In this document: positions 25,205-33,777 of the stretch, in pieces
How the letters are laid out: each line of letters starts with the position of its first letter
Position numbering within the stretch: position 1 is the stretch's first letter
Origin: Emticicia sp. CRIBPO
GTDB taxonomy: Bacteria > Bacteroidota > Bacteroidia > Cytophagales > Spirosomataceae
Assembly: GCF_009905725.1 (NCBI RefSeq)
Contig: NZ_JAAAKV010000003.1
Span: 400,808-464,807, forward strand
Direction: 5' to 3'
DNA length: 64,000 nt
Made by a program: the position numbers and the translations under genes
Notes under the pieces: model-generated
Told to the model about the DNA's origin: nothing
The model's input: only the letters and a program-made list of their open reading frames with translations
Database searches by the model: none

Positions 25205-25341
25205 TATGCATTGAAAGGAAATATTGTTTAGGGTTAATTCGAGACGAAAGGAATGGCCGGACAGCCGGATTTTATGATATATTATTCATCTGTTCCCTTT
25301 CCTTTCTTTCTTTATTACGGGACATTAAATAATCACAAGTC

Positions 25342-27717
25342 ATGTTACAAAGCTACTTAAAAATTGCCTTCAGAAACCTGCTCCGCAATCGCGTTGTTTC
25401 GGTGATTAACATCGCCGGACTATCCCTGGGTCTGACCTGCTGCCTACTGCTTTTTCTCTATACCAAAGATGAACTCAGTTTTGACCGGTTTCATGAGAAA
25501 AAAGACAGGATTTACCGTGTAACGGCTACGATCACCAATGACAAGGAAACAACCAAAAGAGAGACGACCAACAGCCCCGTCGGACCCGCGTTTCAGGAAG
25601 ATATTCCCGAAATTGAGTCTTTTGTCAGGGTTCAGGACGATTTTTCAGTCATTAAAAAAGACGGTGAAAACTATAACCAGAATATTGTGCATGTGGATTC
25701 CAACTTCTTTTCTGTTTTCAGCTTCCCGCTTCTGGCCGGAAATCCAGAAACGGCACTTACTGAGCCGGGAGGGATTGTATTGACGGAAGAAACTGCCGTT
25801 AAGTATTTCGGCACCGCAGATGCGATGGGCAAGATACTTCAGATGAAAAGGGGAGAAGTGTTTGAAAACAAGGTTGTTACGGGTGTCGCTGCCAACCCGC
25901 CCCTCAATTCTTCCATCCAGTTTCAGGCCCTGATGCCTTTTGATAATTTCAGCGATGAGTGGATCGGGTTTTATCTGAACACTTTTGTTGTCCTGAGTCC
26001 GAAGGCGGATTTAGCTGCAGTGCAGCCTAAACTTGACCAGGTATTTCATAAAAGAGCTGCCGCCGAGTTGTCAAGAATGAAAAAGGAATATGGCAGTAAG
26101 GAAGTTTATCATTTTGATCTGCAGTCGTTTACCGATATTCACCTCAAATCGGAATCTGAACTTTACGGTGGTCTTACCAGTGCCAGCAAGCCTATCTATT
26201 CTTATATATTATCAGCGATCGCCATCTTTATCCTGCTGATTGCCTGTATTAATTTTATCAACCTTACCGTGGCCCATTCGTTGCGGAGAGGAAAAGAGAT
26301 CGGCCTCAGAAAGGCGATTGGCGGTGAAAGAAAACAACTCATATTCCAGTTTTTGGGAGAATCCTCCCTTGTTTGCCTGATCTCCTTTGTTTTGGCCCTT
26401 CTGTTTGCCCAGCTGCTGCTCCCTTTATTTAATGACCTCGCGGATAAAAGACTGAGCCTGTCTTATCTGATGGATGCTCAGCTGATAGGCGGATATGTGC
26501 TGATATTCCTGGTTACCACCTGTCTGGCCGGGTTTTATCCCGCCCTGGTTCTTTCCGGATTCAGCCCTGTGCAGACCCTGTATGACCGTTTCAGATTTAC
26601 GGGGCGTAATTTCCTGACCAAAGGCCTGGTGGTTTTCCAGTTTGCCCTGGCCGGATTTTTCATGGTGGCTACAGTCATCATCTACAGGCAGTTTGATTTT
26701 CTGACCCACAAAGACCTGGGTTATGATGATAAAAACATGGTGGTGATGCACCTCGCGAGAGGTGGTATAAAACAATCGACCATAGACCTCTTTAAAAATG
26801 AATTAAGCAAAGTGCCTTCAGTAGTGAGTGTGGCAGCAAAAAACTCCGGAAACAGGAACGCCACAGTAGGGCAGGTCGACGGAAAAGAAATAGAGTTCGG
26901 TTATTTCAAAACTGACGCTGATTACCTTAAAACACTGCAGATTGGGCTGGTGGCCGGAAGGAGTTTCTCTCCTGATTTTCCTGCCGATTCAACCGAGTCG
27001 GTGATGGTTAACGAGGCCCTGGTTAAAGCCGCAGGCTGGAAAAATCCCGTCGGCAAACAAATAGATTTTACGTGGAAAAATAAAAAACAAACCGTAGTCG
27101 GTGTGGTTAAGGACTACCACTACGGCTCCCTGAAAGACAAGATCAAACCCCTGGTCTTTACGGCTGACCCTCATTACGGATACGGAGAATTATGGATTAA
27201 AATCAAGCCGGAAAATCTTCCTGAAACCATGAGCAAACTCGCCGCCATTCAAAAGAAAATTATGCCTCTGAGTCCGTATGATTACTCTTTTGCGGATGCT
27301 GACAACGTCAATAATTATGAACAGGAGCTCAGATGGAGACAGATCATCACGTGGGCCGCGATCATCACCGTATTCATTTCCTGCATCGGGTTGTTTGGCC
27401 TGACAGCCATGACCATCCAGAAAAGAACGAAGGAAATTGGCATCAGGAAAGTATTGGGGGCCTCGGTCCTTAGCATTTCTACCTTATTGTCCGTTGATTT
27501 TGTCAAGCTGGTACTGATTGCCCTGATCATAGCTTCACCGTTGGCCTGGCTGGCCGGCAATTACTGGCTGGAGGACTATGCCTACAGAATTGAGGTAACC
27601 TGGTGGTTCTTTGCCGTGTCGGCCGGCGGAGCTATCCTGATTTCCATCCTGACGGTCAGCTTTCAGGCCATTAAAGCCGCGATGATGAATCCTGTAAAAT
27701 CACTTAGAACCGATTAA
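25342..27717 (+). CDS. ABC transporter permease, MacB/FtsX family, two-module form
   Basis: A permease of 791 residues starting MLQSYLKIAFRNLLRN, with a first helix at about 20-42. FtsX helices begin near 285 with KEIGLRKAIGGERK. The C-terminal unit has KEIGIRKVLGAS and the tail MNPVKSLRTD. It is a single-gene transcription unit between a sigma-54 promoter and a terminator, so its expression alone must be useful to the cell. It therefore probably borrows an ATPase and works as a self-contained permease. The family role is export or lipid/lipoprotein handling. Confidence 0.93.
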   Translation: MLQSYLKIAFRNLLRNRVVSVINIAGLSLGLTCCLLLFLYTKDELSFDRFHEKKDRIYRVTATITNDKETTKRETTNSPVGPAFQEDIPEIESFVRVQDDFSVIKKDGENYNQNIVHVDSNFFSVFSFPLLAGNPETALTEPGGIVLTEETAVKYFGTADAMGKILQMKRGEVFENKVVTGVAANPPLNSSIQFQALMPFDNFSDEWIGFYLNTFVVLSPKADLAAVQPKLDQVFHKRAAAELSRMKKEYGSKEVYHFDLQSFTDIHLKSESELYGGLTSASKPIYSYILSAIAIFILLIACINFINLTVAHSLRRGKEIGLRKAIGGERKQLIFQFLGESSLVCLISFVLALLFAQLLLPLFNDLADKRLSLSYLMDAQLIGGYVLIFLVTTCLAGFYPALVLSGFSPVQTLYDRFRFTGRNFLTKGLVVFQFALAGFFMVATVIIYRQFDFLTHKDLGYDDKNMVVMHLARGGIKQSTIDLFKNELSKVPSVVSVAAKNSGNRNATVGQVDGKEIEFGYFKTDADYLKTLQIGLVAGRSFSPDFPADSTESVMVNEALVKAAGWKNPVGKQIDFTWKNKKQTVVGVVKDYHYGSLKDKIKPLVFTADPHYGYGELWIKIKPENLPETMSKLAAIQKKIMPLSPYDYSFADADNVNNYEQELRWRQIITWAAIITVFISCIGLFGLTAMTIQKRTKEIGIRKVLGASVLSISTLLSVDFVKLVLIALIIASPLAWLAGNYWLEDYAYRIEVTWWFFAVSAGGAILISILTVSFQAIKAAMMNPVKSLRTD

Positions 27718-27744
27718 CCAGAGAATATATAGAGTCACAAAGTG

Positions 27745-27771
27745 CCCGGACCTGTTGTCCGGGTCCTTTAT
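27745..27771 (+). terminator. Probable terminator after the permease gene
   Basis: A seven-base stem (CCCGGAC with GTCCGGG, loop CTGTT) is followed by TCCTTTATTTT. It starts 28 bp after the stop codon. Confidence 0.6.
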
Positions 27772-27821
27772 TTTCAGGACCTGGTACGTTTACAGAAGAA
27801 ATAATAAAAAATATAAATAGT

Positions 27822-27850
27822 CATGCAACTTTTTAACAAGCTTTAACATC
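27822..27850 (+). promoter_or_regulatory. Possible ECF-type promoter of the DUF4097 operon
   Basis: CATGCAACTTTT at 27822 with ATC at 27848, 18 bases after the AAC. It resembles the site at 12864. DUF4097 genes are often associated with ECF sigma/anti-sigma systems in related genomes, which fits. Two examples only. Confidence 0.3.
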
Positions 27851-27880
27851 TTTGTTTTAAATCTTTAAAAATCTTAAATT

Positions 27881-28915
27881 ATGAAAAAGTTATTATTTAC
27901 GTTTGTCGTTACCTTATTGTATTTAAACGCATCTGCTGCAGACGAAAAACCATTCCTGGTTAAAACCTTCACCTCATCTTCAGTAAAAGATGTTAATATA
28001 GTTACCTCAGGTGGCGGAATCTCAGTAAGCGGCACAGCCGGCAGCGAGTCCCGCGTTGAAGTTTACATCAGACCTTCCAACTCCTCTAACGGAAGAACCA
28101 TTTCTAACGAAGAAATCAACGAACGTCTTGAAAAATACGTTTTATCCGTAAAACAGGAAGGCTCAACCATCGTATGTGTGGCTAAGGCAAAAGAGAATAA
28201 AATGAACTGGAAAGAAGGCCTGAGCATTACATTCAAGGTTTTTGTTCCTAAAAATACTTCTACCGACCTGAATACCTCAGGTGGCGGCATCAACCTGTCC
28301 GGTCTGAAAGGAAATCTGAAGTTCCGTACCAGCGGTGGCGGTTTGCAACTGACTGACCTTGACGGAAACATCACCGGAAGCACTTCGGGCGGAGGTATCA
28401 AGCTGATCAACTGTGACAACAAAGTAGATGTACAGACCAGCGGCGGCGGTATCCGTGCAGAAGGCTGTGACGGCGACATCAAACTGGTCACTTCAGGCGG
28501 CGGTATTAAATTGAAACAACTGACCGGTAAGATCGATGCCACCACCAGCGGGGGAGGTATAGAGGTGGACGGTATCAAAGGTAACGTAGTGGTTTCTACT
28601 TCAGGCGGATCAATCAATCTTGAAGGCGTAAGCGGCAACATGAAGGCCTCAACCAGCGGCGGTGGTATCAACGCAGAAATTGTGAAACTGGATGAAAACT
28701 TATCTTTAAACACTTCTGCCGGATCAGTAAACCTTAAACTGCCTTCTAACAAAGACGGTCTGAATGTAGACATCAGAGGCAACAAGGTTGACTTTGAAAA
28801 CCTTTCTAATTTTGAAGGCCGCAAGGACAGGAACACACTTCAGGGTACTATCAACGGTGGTGGCAAGAATGTGAAGATCTCCGCTTCTTCAGGACATGTA
28901 AACATAAGCAGATAA
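27881..28915 (+). CDS. Secreted DUF4097-type beta-repeat protein
   Basis: A 344-residue protein with a signal peptide ending at NASAA (about residue 20). From about residue 45 it carries a series of TSGGGI-type units spaced roughly 17-19 residues apart, each followed by a short strand, as in DUF4097 right-handed beta-solenoids. No enzyme motif is seen. Such proteins are exported, probably lie at the cell surface or in the periplasm, and are thought to be structural or adhesive. It is followed 21 bp later by a pentapeptide-repeat protein, another solenoid, so the two form an operon of exported beta-solenoids. The near-identical units could allow repeat-number change. Confidence 0.87.
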   Translation: MKKLLFTFVVTLLYLNASAADEKPFLVKTFTSSSVKDVNIVTSGGGISVSGTAGSESRVEVYIRPSNSSNGRTISNEEINERLEKYVLSVKQEGSTIVCVAKAKENKMNWKEGLSITFKVFVPKNTSTDLNTSGGGINLSGLKGNLKFRTSGGGLQLTDLDGNITGSTSGGGIKLINCDNKVDVQTSGGGIRAEGCDGDIKLVTSGGGIKLKQLTGKIDATTSGGGIEVDGIKGNVVVSTSGGSINLEGVSGNMKASTSGGGINAEIVKLDENLSLNTSAGSVNLKLPSNKDGLNVDIRGNKVDFENLSNFEGRKDRNTLQGTINGGGKNVKISASSGHVNISR

Positions 28916-28936
28916 TATAAAACTATAACTCAACGT

Positions 28937-29710
28937 ATGAAAAAACTAACTCTTGCTATCGTTCTGATGAGTTTCTCGGTGGTGTATGGCCAGGAACAAA
29001 TCACAGCCAAAAAAATTTATCAGCTGATCGACCAGAAAAACCAGGTGGTGATCCATGATGCGGTCATTGTCGGAGAACTGGACCTGACCGAACTTTCGAA
29101 CAAAAAAGATGTAACCAGAGGCGGTGGAAATAAAAGTTTCAAAAGCACTGTCGAAGTACCTGTTTCGTTTGTCAACTGTACTTTTAAAGACGATGTAATA
29201 GCGTATAAGAGCATCGAAGAAGGCGAAAAATCAAGAAAATCAGGTGGCCTTTCAGTGAGCTGGGGTGGAAACAATACTTTGTATACGACTGATTTCGAAA
29301 AACCGGTAGCTTTCAAAAACTGCAACTTTGAAGGAGAAATGCAGTTCAAGTATTCTGATTTTGACGGTACGGTGACTTTCGAAGGATCGAACTTCAGGGA
29401 TGTGGCTAATTTCAAATACGCCAGCTTTGAAGAAAAAGTAGACTTCAGAGAATGCAAGTTCGCAAAAGAGGCCAATTTCAAATATGCCAAATACGATCAG
29501 GACGCTTCTTACAGCAAAAACCGTTTTGAAGGCTATGCAGACTTTAAGTATGCGAAATTTGGTGACAGGGTAAGCTTTAAAAGTGCAGAGTTTAACAACT
29601 ACGCAGATTTCAAGTACACCAAAATCACCAACGAAGCCATCTTCGTAAACGCAAGTTTTAAAAACGCTGCCGATTTCAAATACACCCAGGGCAAGCGTTA
29701 TATGGATTAA
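28937..29710 (+). CDS. Secreted pentapeptide-repeat protein
   Basis: A 257-residue protein with a signal peptide ending at VVYGQ (residue 19). From about residue 130 to the end it has phenylalanine-centred repeats (units such as ADFKYAKF and ANFKYAKY), one Phe about every five residues. This is the mark of a quadrilateral pentapeptide beta-helix. The N-terminal part contains a Lys/Asn-rich stretch. Most pentapeptide proteins are cytosolic; an exported one fits a surface or envelope role. It is the second gene of the DUF4097 operon and ends in a strong terminator. Confidence 0.85.
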   Translation: MKKLTLAIVLMSFSVVYGQEQITAKKIYQLIDQKNQVVIHDAVIVGELDLTELSNKKDVTRGGGNKSFKSTVEVPVSFVNCTFKDDVIAYKSIEEGEKSRKSGGLSVSWGGNNTLYTTDFEKPVAFKNCNFEGEMQFKYSDFDGTVTFEGSNFRDVANFKYASFEEKVDFRECKFAKEANFKYAKYDQDASYSKNRFEGYADFKYAKFGDRVSFKSAEFNNYADFKYTKITNEAIFVNASFKNAADFKYTQGKRYMD

Positions 29711-29733
29711 GAATTGTGAAAAAATGATATTGC

Positions 29734-29770
29734 AAAGAGGGCAGAGCCATTGGCTTTGCCCTCTTTTTTT
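29734..29770 (+). terminator. Strong Rho-independent terminator
   Basis: The stem AAAGAGGGCAGAGCC pairs with GGCTTTGCCCTCTTT (one G-T pair) and runs into TTTTTTTG. It starts 24 bp after the pentapeptide-repeat gene. Confidence 0.9.
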
Positions 29771-29799
29771 GTTTCAGCGATCCCATCATCATCGTCGAA

Positions 29800-30880
29800 C
29801 ATGCGACCCCACTGGGGTCGGAAAATGTAGATTTTGATAATTTTCTATAAACATTTGACCCCCGCCCGACGTGGCCGCCGGGTCGGGCGGGCTTTCCGGG
29901 TCATTGTACTGTCCAATGTTTGGGACGCAAGGACGGAAACGCCTGGTCGGCGTCACCCTGTCTTTGACCGTCGTATTTCTCTGTAAATATCTGATAATCT
30001 ATTCATGATAAAGGTAAATGAAATCCCGGCAATGCAACCGAAGGATTCACATGTCTATTGACGCATGGCCATAAAACATCGAAGATCTGATAACCGGTAA
30101 TGAACCCAAGGGGTTCACTTGTTTATAGCAAACAATTGGCCCCACATGTACACTACCCTGACAGGGTCGCACTACTCCGCGAAGATTGATTTGTGCGGCT
30201 GCAAGTAAGATTTGTCTGTTGGCAATGCTGTCCAGGGTCTTCAGACCGCCGGACGGCGTCGCCCGGTCTCTGACCGGTATGGCGAAAATGTAAGTTCACA
30301 TGCTGGGAAAATCGTGTCTTGTTTTTTGAGAGCGGTCTGATAACCGGTAATGAACCCGACGGGTTCACATGTTTATAGCAAACAATTGGCCCACATGTAC
30401 ACGACCCTGGCAGGGTCGCACTACTCCGCGAAGATTGATTTGTGCGGCTGCAAAAGCGATTTCCTTTACCCACGATTTAAATCGTGGGTTGGTAATTATG
30501 ATTTCTCTGTTGGCAATGCTGTCCAGGGTCTTCAGACCCGCCGGACGGCGTCGCCCGGTCTCTGACCGGTATGGCGAAAATGTAAGTTCACATGCTGGGA
30601 AAATCATGTCTTGTTTTTTGAGAGCGGTCAGAGACCGCGTTACGCCGTCCGGTGCGTCAGAGACGCGGGACAGCGTCTCGCTGCAACTATGATTTGCCTC
30701 ATTGCAAGTAAGATTTCTCTGTTGGCAATGCTGTCCAGGGGCCGGACGGCGTCGCCCGGTCTCTGACCGGTATGGGGAAAATGTAAGTTCACATGCTGGG
30801 AAAATCATGTCTTGTTTTTTGAGAGCGGTCAGAGACCGCGTTACGCCGTCCGGTGCGTCAGAGACGCGGGACAGCGTCTC
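29800..30880. repeat. Island of nested intergenic repeats (families A, B, C and several palindromes)
   Basis: This gene-free stretch is built from repeats. Family A (about 115 bp, CTGTTGGCAATGCTGTCC to GAGAGCGGTC) occurs at about 30216, 30507 and 30718. Family B (about 115 bp, GATAACCGGTAATGAACCC to TTGTGCGGCTGCAA) occurs at 30090 and 30338, with a degenerate third copy near 30030. Family C (about 80 bp) holds three hairpins in a row (GCGGTC/GACCGC, GCGTC/GACGC, GAGACGC/GCGTCTC) and occurs at 30620 and 30822. Other palindromes are CGACCCCACTGGGGTCG at 29802 and CCCACGATTTAAATCGTGGG at 30470, the latter repeated at 31301. No protein is supported. Confidence 0.85.
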
Positions 30881-30885
30881 GCAGC

Positions 30886-31320
30886 AACTATGATTTGCCT
30901 CATTGCAAGTATGATTTGTCTCGTTGCAAGTATGATTTGCCTCATTGCAAGTATGATTTGTCTCGTTGCAAGTATGATTTGTCTCGTTGCAACTATGATT
31001 TGCCTCGTTGCAAGTATGATTTGCCTCGTTGCAAGTATGATTCGTGTCGTTGCAAGTATGATTTGCCTCGTTGCAAGTATGATTTGCCTCATTGCAAGTA
31101 TGATTTGTCTCGTTGCAAGTATGATTTGTGTGTTGGCAAGTATGATTTGTGTGTTGGCGAGTATGATTTGTGTGTTGGCAAGTATGATTTGTGTGTTGGC
31201 AAGTATGATTTGTGTGTTGGCGAGTATGATTTGTGTGTTGGCGAGTATGATTTGTGTGTTGGCAAGTATGATTTGCCTGATGGCAAGTATGATTCACCTC
31301 GCCCACGATTTAAATCGTGG
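30886..31320. repeat. 21-bp tandem array, 20 units in perfect register, closed by a palindrome
   Basis: The heptamer TATGATT begins at 30889 and recurs every 21 bp without any slip to 31288, giving 20 copies. Two unit types occur: GTTGCAAGTATGATTTGCCTC-like in the first 12 and TTGGCAAGTATGATTTGTGTG-like in most of the last eight. The array ends at the palindrome CCCACGATTTAAATCGTGGG (31301-31320). Inside each unit CAAGTATGATTTG is an imperfect dyad. Because 21 is a multiple of three, several frames stay open through it. These open frames are not evidence of genes. Confidence 0.9.
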
Positions 31321-31453
31321 GTTCGCAAAGGTGGATTTGAATGGCTATAAGATAGCTTCGGCCGGGTTATGATCCGGACTGTGACGGAATATCCTGTCAA
31401 TCCCGGAATCCTGTCAAAACTGAAACGGAGGAGTTTGTGAAACAGGGCAGGCC

Positions 31454-31560
31454 TGTCCGCCGATGAACAAACCCTGTCCGATTTCGGACATAAAATATTT
31501 CATTTAAACAGGTAATGTGTTGATAGTAAATAAATTATGATTATTGGCATAGGGTTTGAT
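31454..31560 (+). promoter_or_regulatory. Sigma-54 promoter with tandem activator sites, number 4
   Basis: The -24/-12 element at 31544-31560 reads TTGGCATAGGGTTTGAT: GG at 31546-31547, ten bases, then GA. The inner dyad at 31475-31490 is TGTCCG-ATTT-CGGACA. The outer at 31454-31469 is TGTCCG-CCGA-TGAACA. Centres are 21 bp apart, and the inner centre is 64 bp from the GG. The predicted start is near 31570, leaving a 164-base leader before the ABC ATPase. The 21-bp array ends about 165 bp upstream of the outer dyad. Confidence 0.78.
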
Positions 31561-31733
31561 TCTTACTGTACAACGGAAGCACAGAAAACAGAAACACCTG
31601 ATGTGTGAAATTACTTCCGGAAGTTCTCGGGACAGGTATTAAATAAAAGAGCATCAAAAGGGCAGCGGACTTGAAAAAACAGAATAATATGTTTTATTTC
31701 ACCACGTCTTTTCATTCTCAAAAACACTAAAAA

Positions 31734-32396
31734 ATGATTCAGTTAAATTCAGTATCAAAACATTATCCTGCGGGATTCGGCAAAACATACGTACTCAGAA
31801 ACATCAACCTGGATATCAACGAAGGCGAGTTTGTTTCTATCATGGGGCCTTCAGGCTCGGGTAAATCAACTTTACTGCACATCCTTGGCTTGCTGGAAGA
31901 GCCTTCTGAAGGCGAATACCTGTTTCTTGACCATCCGGTGCAGAAGCTCTCTGAAAAAAGACGTACTGAGCTGCACAGGACCCAGATCGGTTTTGTGTTC
32001 CAGGCCTATCACCTCATCGACGAACTGACCGTTTATGAAAACATCGAAACACCTCTCTTGTATAAAGGCCTTTCTTCCTCAGAGAGAAAAAGTAAGGTGG
32101 CGGATATCCTTGACAGGTTCAATATTGTAGGTAAAAAAGACCTTTTTCCAAACCAGTTATCAGGAGGTCAGCAGCAACTCGTGGGTATTGCCCGTGCCAT
32201 CATCACAGAACCAAGGGTGATTTTTGCCGATGAGCCTACCGGAAACCTGCATTCAGAACATGCCAAAAAAATCATGGAGGTGTTTAAGGAACTGAACGAG
32301 AATGACAACGTCACGATCGTGCAGGTAACCCACTCCGAAGTAAACGCCGAATACGGCAACAGGGTCATCAATCTGAAGGACGGCTGGATTGATTAA
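31734..32396 (+). CDS. ABC transporter ATP-binding protein (MacB/LolD type)
   Basis: A free-standing ATPase of 220 residues for a MacB/LolD-type exporter. Walker A GPSGSGKST is at 38-46, the Q-loop follows (VFQAYHL), the signature is LSGGQQQLVGIARA and the Walker B VIFADEPTGN, with the H-loop THSE. The signature has Leu where most members have Arg (GGQQQR). It is 28 bp before a TolC gene, but no permease or adaptor is in this operon. Together with the eight ATPase-less permeases in the window, this suggests a shared motor. It is transcribed from a sigma-54 promoter like three of the permease units. Confidence 0.93.
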   Translation: MIQLNSVSKHYPAGFGKTYVLRNINLDINEGEFVSIMGPSGSGKSTLLHILGLLEEPSEGEYLFLDHPVQKLSEKRRTELHRTQIGFVFQAYHLIDELTVYENIETPLLYKGLSSSERKSKVADILDRFNIVGKKDLFPNQLSGGQQQLVGIARAIITEPRVIFADEPTGNLHSEHAKKIMEVFKELNENDNVTIVQVTHSEVNAEYGNRVINLKDGWID

Positions 32397-32424
32397 TGAA
32401 GTATTAAGTCTATAAAAACAAAAA

Positions 32425-33723
32425 ATGAAAAAGCTATTTTTTTTCCTGTCATTTCTGCCGGTTTCATTCTGTAACGCCCAAACCATCAGCTTGCAGGAAT
32501 GTGTGGAAACCGGAATAAAAAACCATCCTGATATTCAGAACAGGATACTGACCCTTGAGTCTTCCCAGGCGGATGTAGAGCAGGCCAAAAGCCTTCGTTA
32601 TCCGCAGATGAGTGCCTCTATTAACCAGGGAACCAACATCGGACGTAGTATTGACAGGTTTACCAACACCTATATCAATCAGCTCTATAATTCGACCTAT
32701 GCCGGGGTAAGTCTGAATATGCCGGTATTCCAGTTTTTCAGGATAAAAAACCAGATCAACCAGGCGGAATCCATGAAAGAATCGCAGATTCTGAATGTTG
32801 AAATAGCTAAAAACGACCTGACCGCCAGGATCGTGAAAGCGTATCTTGAAGTGCTGGCAGGGAAAGAGCTGCTCGATATCGCAGAAAGACAGGTGGCCAC
32901 CTCGACCGCCCAGATGGAAAGGATATCGAAACAGGTGGATGCCGGAACAGTCGGTAAGCCGCAGTTGCTTCAGATCAGGTCGCAGCTGGGTAATGATCAG
33001 CTGGCTTTCATCGACAGCAAAAATGCATACAAAGCACTAAGACTGGCCTTGTTCCAGGTACTGAATGCCAAACCTGATGACAATGTCGTTTTTGAAGCTA
33101 TCAACTCCAATATTGAAGACAGAAAGGCTTTACAGGGTGTTTATGAGAATGCACTGAATAGCCTGCCTCAGTTAAAAGCTGCTAATTTTGAGATCAACAG
33201 TTTCGATTACCGCGTTAAGGCCATCAAGGCACAAAACCTTCCCCGCTTAGGCTTCGGTGCAGACTACGGTACTTTTTATGCCTCGTCTAACCCCGAGGGT
33301 ACTTTCTTTGAGCAACTGAACTCCACCAGGAGCGGGTCGTTTTCACTGGGCGTCAATATCCCGATTTTCGGAAGACTGCAAACCAAACCGGCGATCCATA
33401 CAGCCACCGTAGGCAAAAAACTGGCACAGAACCGCCTGGAAACCACGAAGCTTTTGATGAGACAGGATGTGGAGCTGGCCGTGCAGGCATTTCAGGCAGC
33501 AAAAGACAGGTACGAAGTGGCTCAGCAGCAGGTAGCCATCAACAAAGAAAACCTTGAGGCGGTAGAGTTACAGATCAATGCAGGAACCCTCAATACGATA
33601 GAATACATACTGGCCAAAACCAATTACGACAGGGCCAATTCAACGATCGTTCAGGCCAAATATCAATACCTCCTTCAAAAGAAACTGCTTGATTTCTTTG
33701 ATTCAGGAAACTGGTCATTGTAA
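32425..33723 (+). CDS. TolC-family outer-membrane efflux protein
   Basis: A 432-residue outer-membrane channel with a signal peptide ending at FCNAQ (residue 19). It has two related halves rich in long heptad-type helices and short beta strands, the normal TolC plan, including the LxxAxxxxL-like helix pattern near the N-terminus. It pairs with the ATPase upstream and would carry export across the outer membrane. The operon lacks an adaptor, whereas the other set at 50362 has one. It ends in a strong terminator facing a convergent gene. Confidence 0.9.
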   Translation: MKKLFFFLSFLPVSFCNAQTISLQECVETGIKNHPDIQNRILTLESSQADVEQAKSLRYPQMSASINQGTNIGRSIDRFTNTYINQLYNSTYAGVSLNMPVFQFFRIKNQINQAESMKESQILNVEIAKNDLTARIVKAYLEVLAGKELLDIAERQVATSTAQMERISKQVDAGTVGKPQLLQIRSQLGNDQLAFIDSKNAYKALRLALFQVLNAKPDDNVVFEAINSNIEDRKALQGVYENALNSLPQLKAANFEINSFDYRVKAIKAQNLPRLGFGADYGTFYASSNPEGTFFEQLNSTRSGSFSLGVNIPIFGRLQTKPAIHTATVGKKLAQNRLETTKLLMRQDVELAVQAFQAAKDRYEVAQQQVAINKENLEAVELQINAGTLNTIEYILAKTNYDRANSTIVQAKYQYLLQKKLLDFFDSGNWSL

Positions 33724-33742
33724 GAGAGATCACAGCCATTAT

Positions 33743-33776
33743 AAAAGCAGCCCGGAAAGACCGGGCTGCTTTTTTT
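33743..33776. terminator. Bidirectional Rho-independent terminator
   Basis: The stem AAAAGCAGCCCGG pairs with CCGGGCTGCTTTT around AAAGA, with T-run TTTTTTT on the plus strand and an A-run giving U-residues on the other strand. It serves the TolC gene and the convergent dehydrogenase. Confidence 0.9.
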
Positions 33777-33777
33777 A

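Noticed and set aside
28063-28836. A 257-codon minus-strand frame over the DUF4097 gene
   Set aside because: It is the reverse shadow of the repeated GGG-rich codons. The plus-strand gene has a signal peptide, start and family motifs.
30886-31290. CRISPR array
   Set aside because: The units follow each other with no unique spacers, the period is only 21 bp, and no cas gene is nearby.
30365-31306. A long minus-strand open frame of 313 codons with a seven-residue NHTC-type repeat
   Set aside because: It runs through the 21-bp array, and 21 is a multiple of three, so all frames without a stop in the unit remain open. Other frames on both strands are open over the same array. No signal, start context or composition supports a protein.
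29711-31733. Insertion sequence or other transposase-bearing element in the repeat island
   Set aside because: No transposase-like frame or terminal inverted repeat pair bounding a gene was found. Only short non-coding repeats are present.
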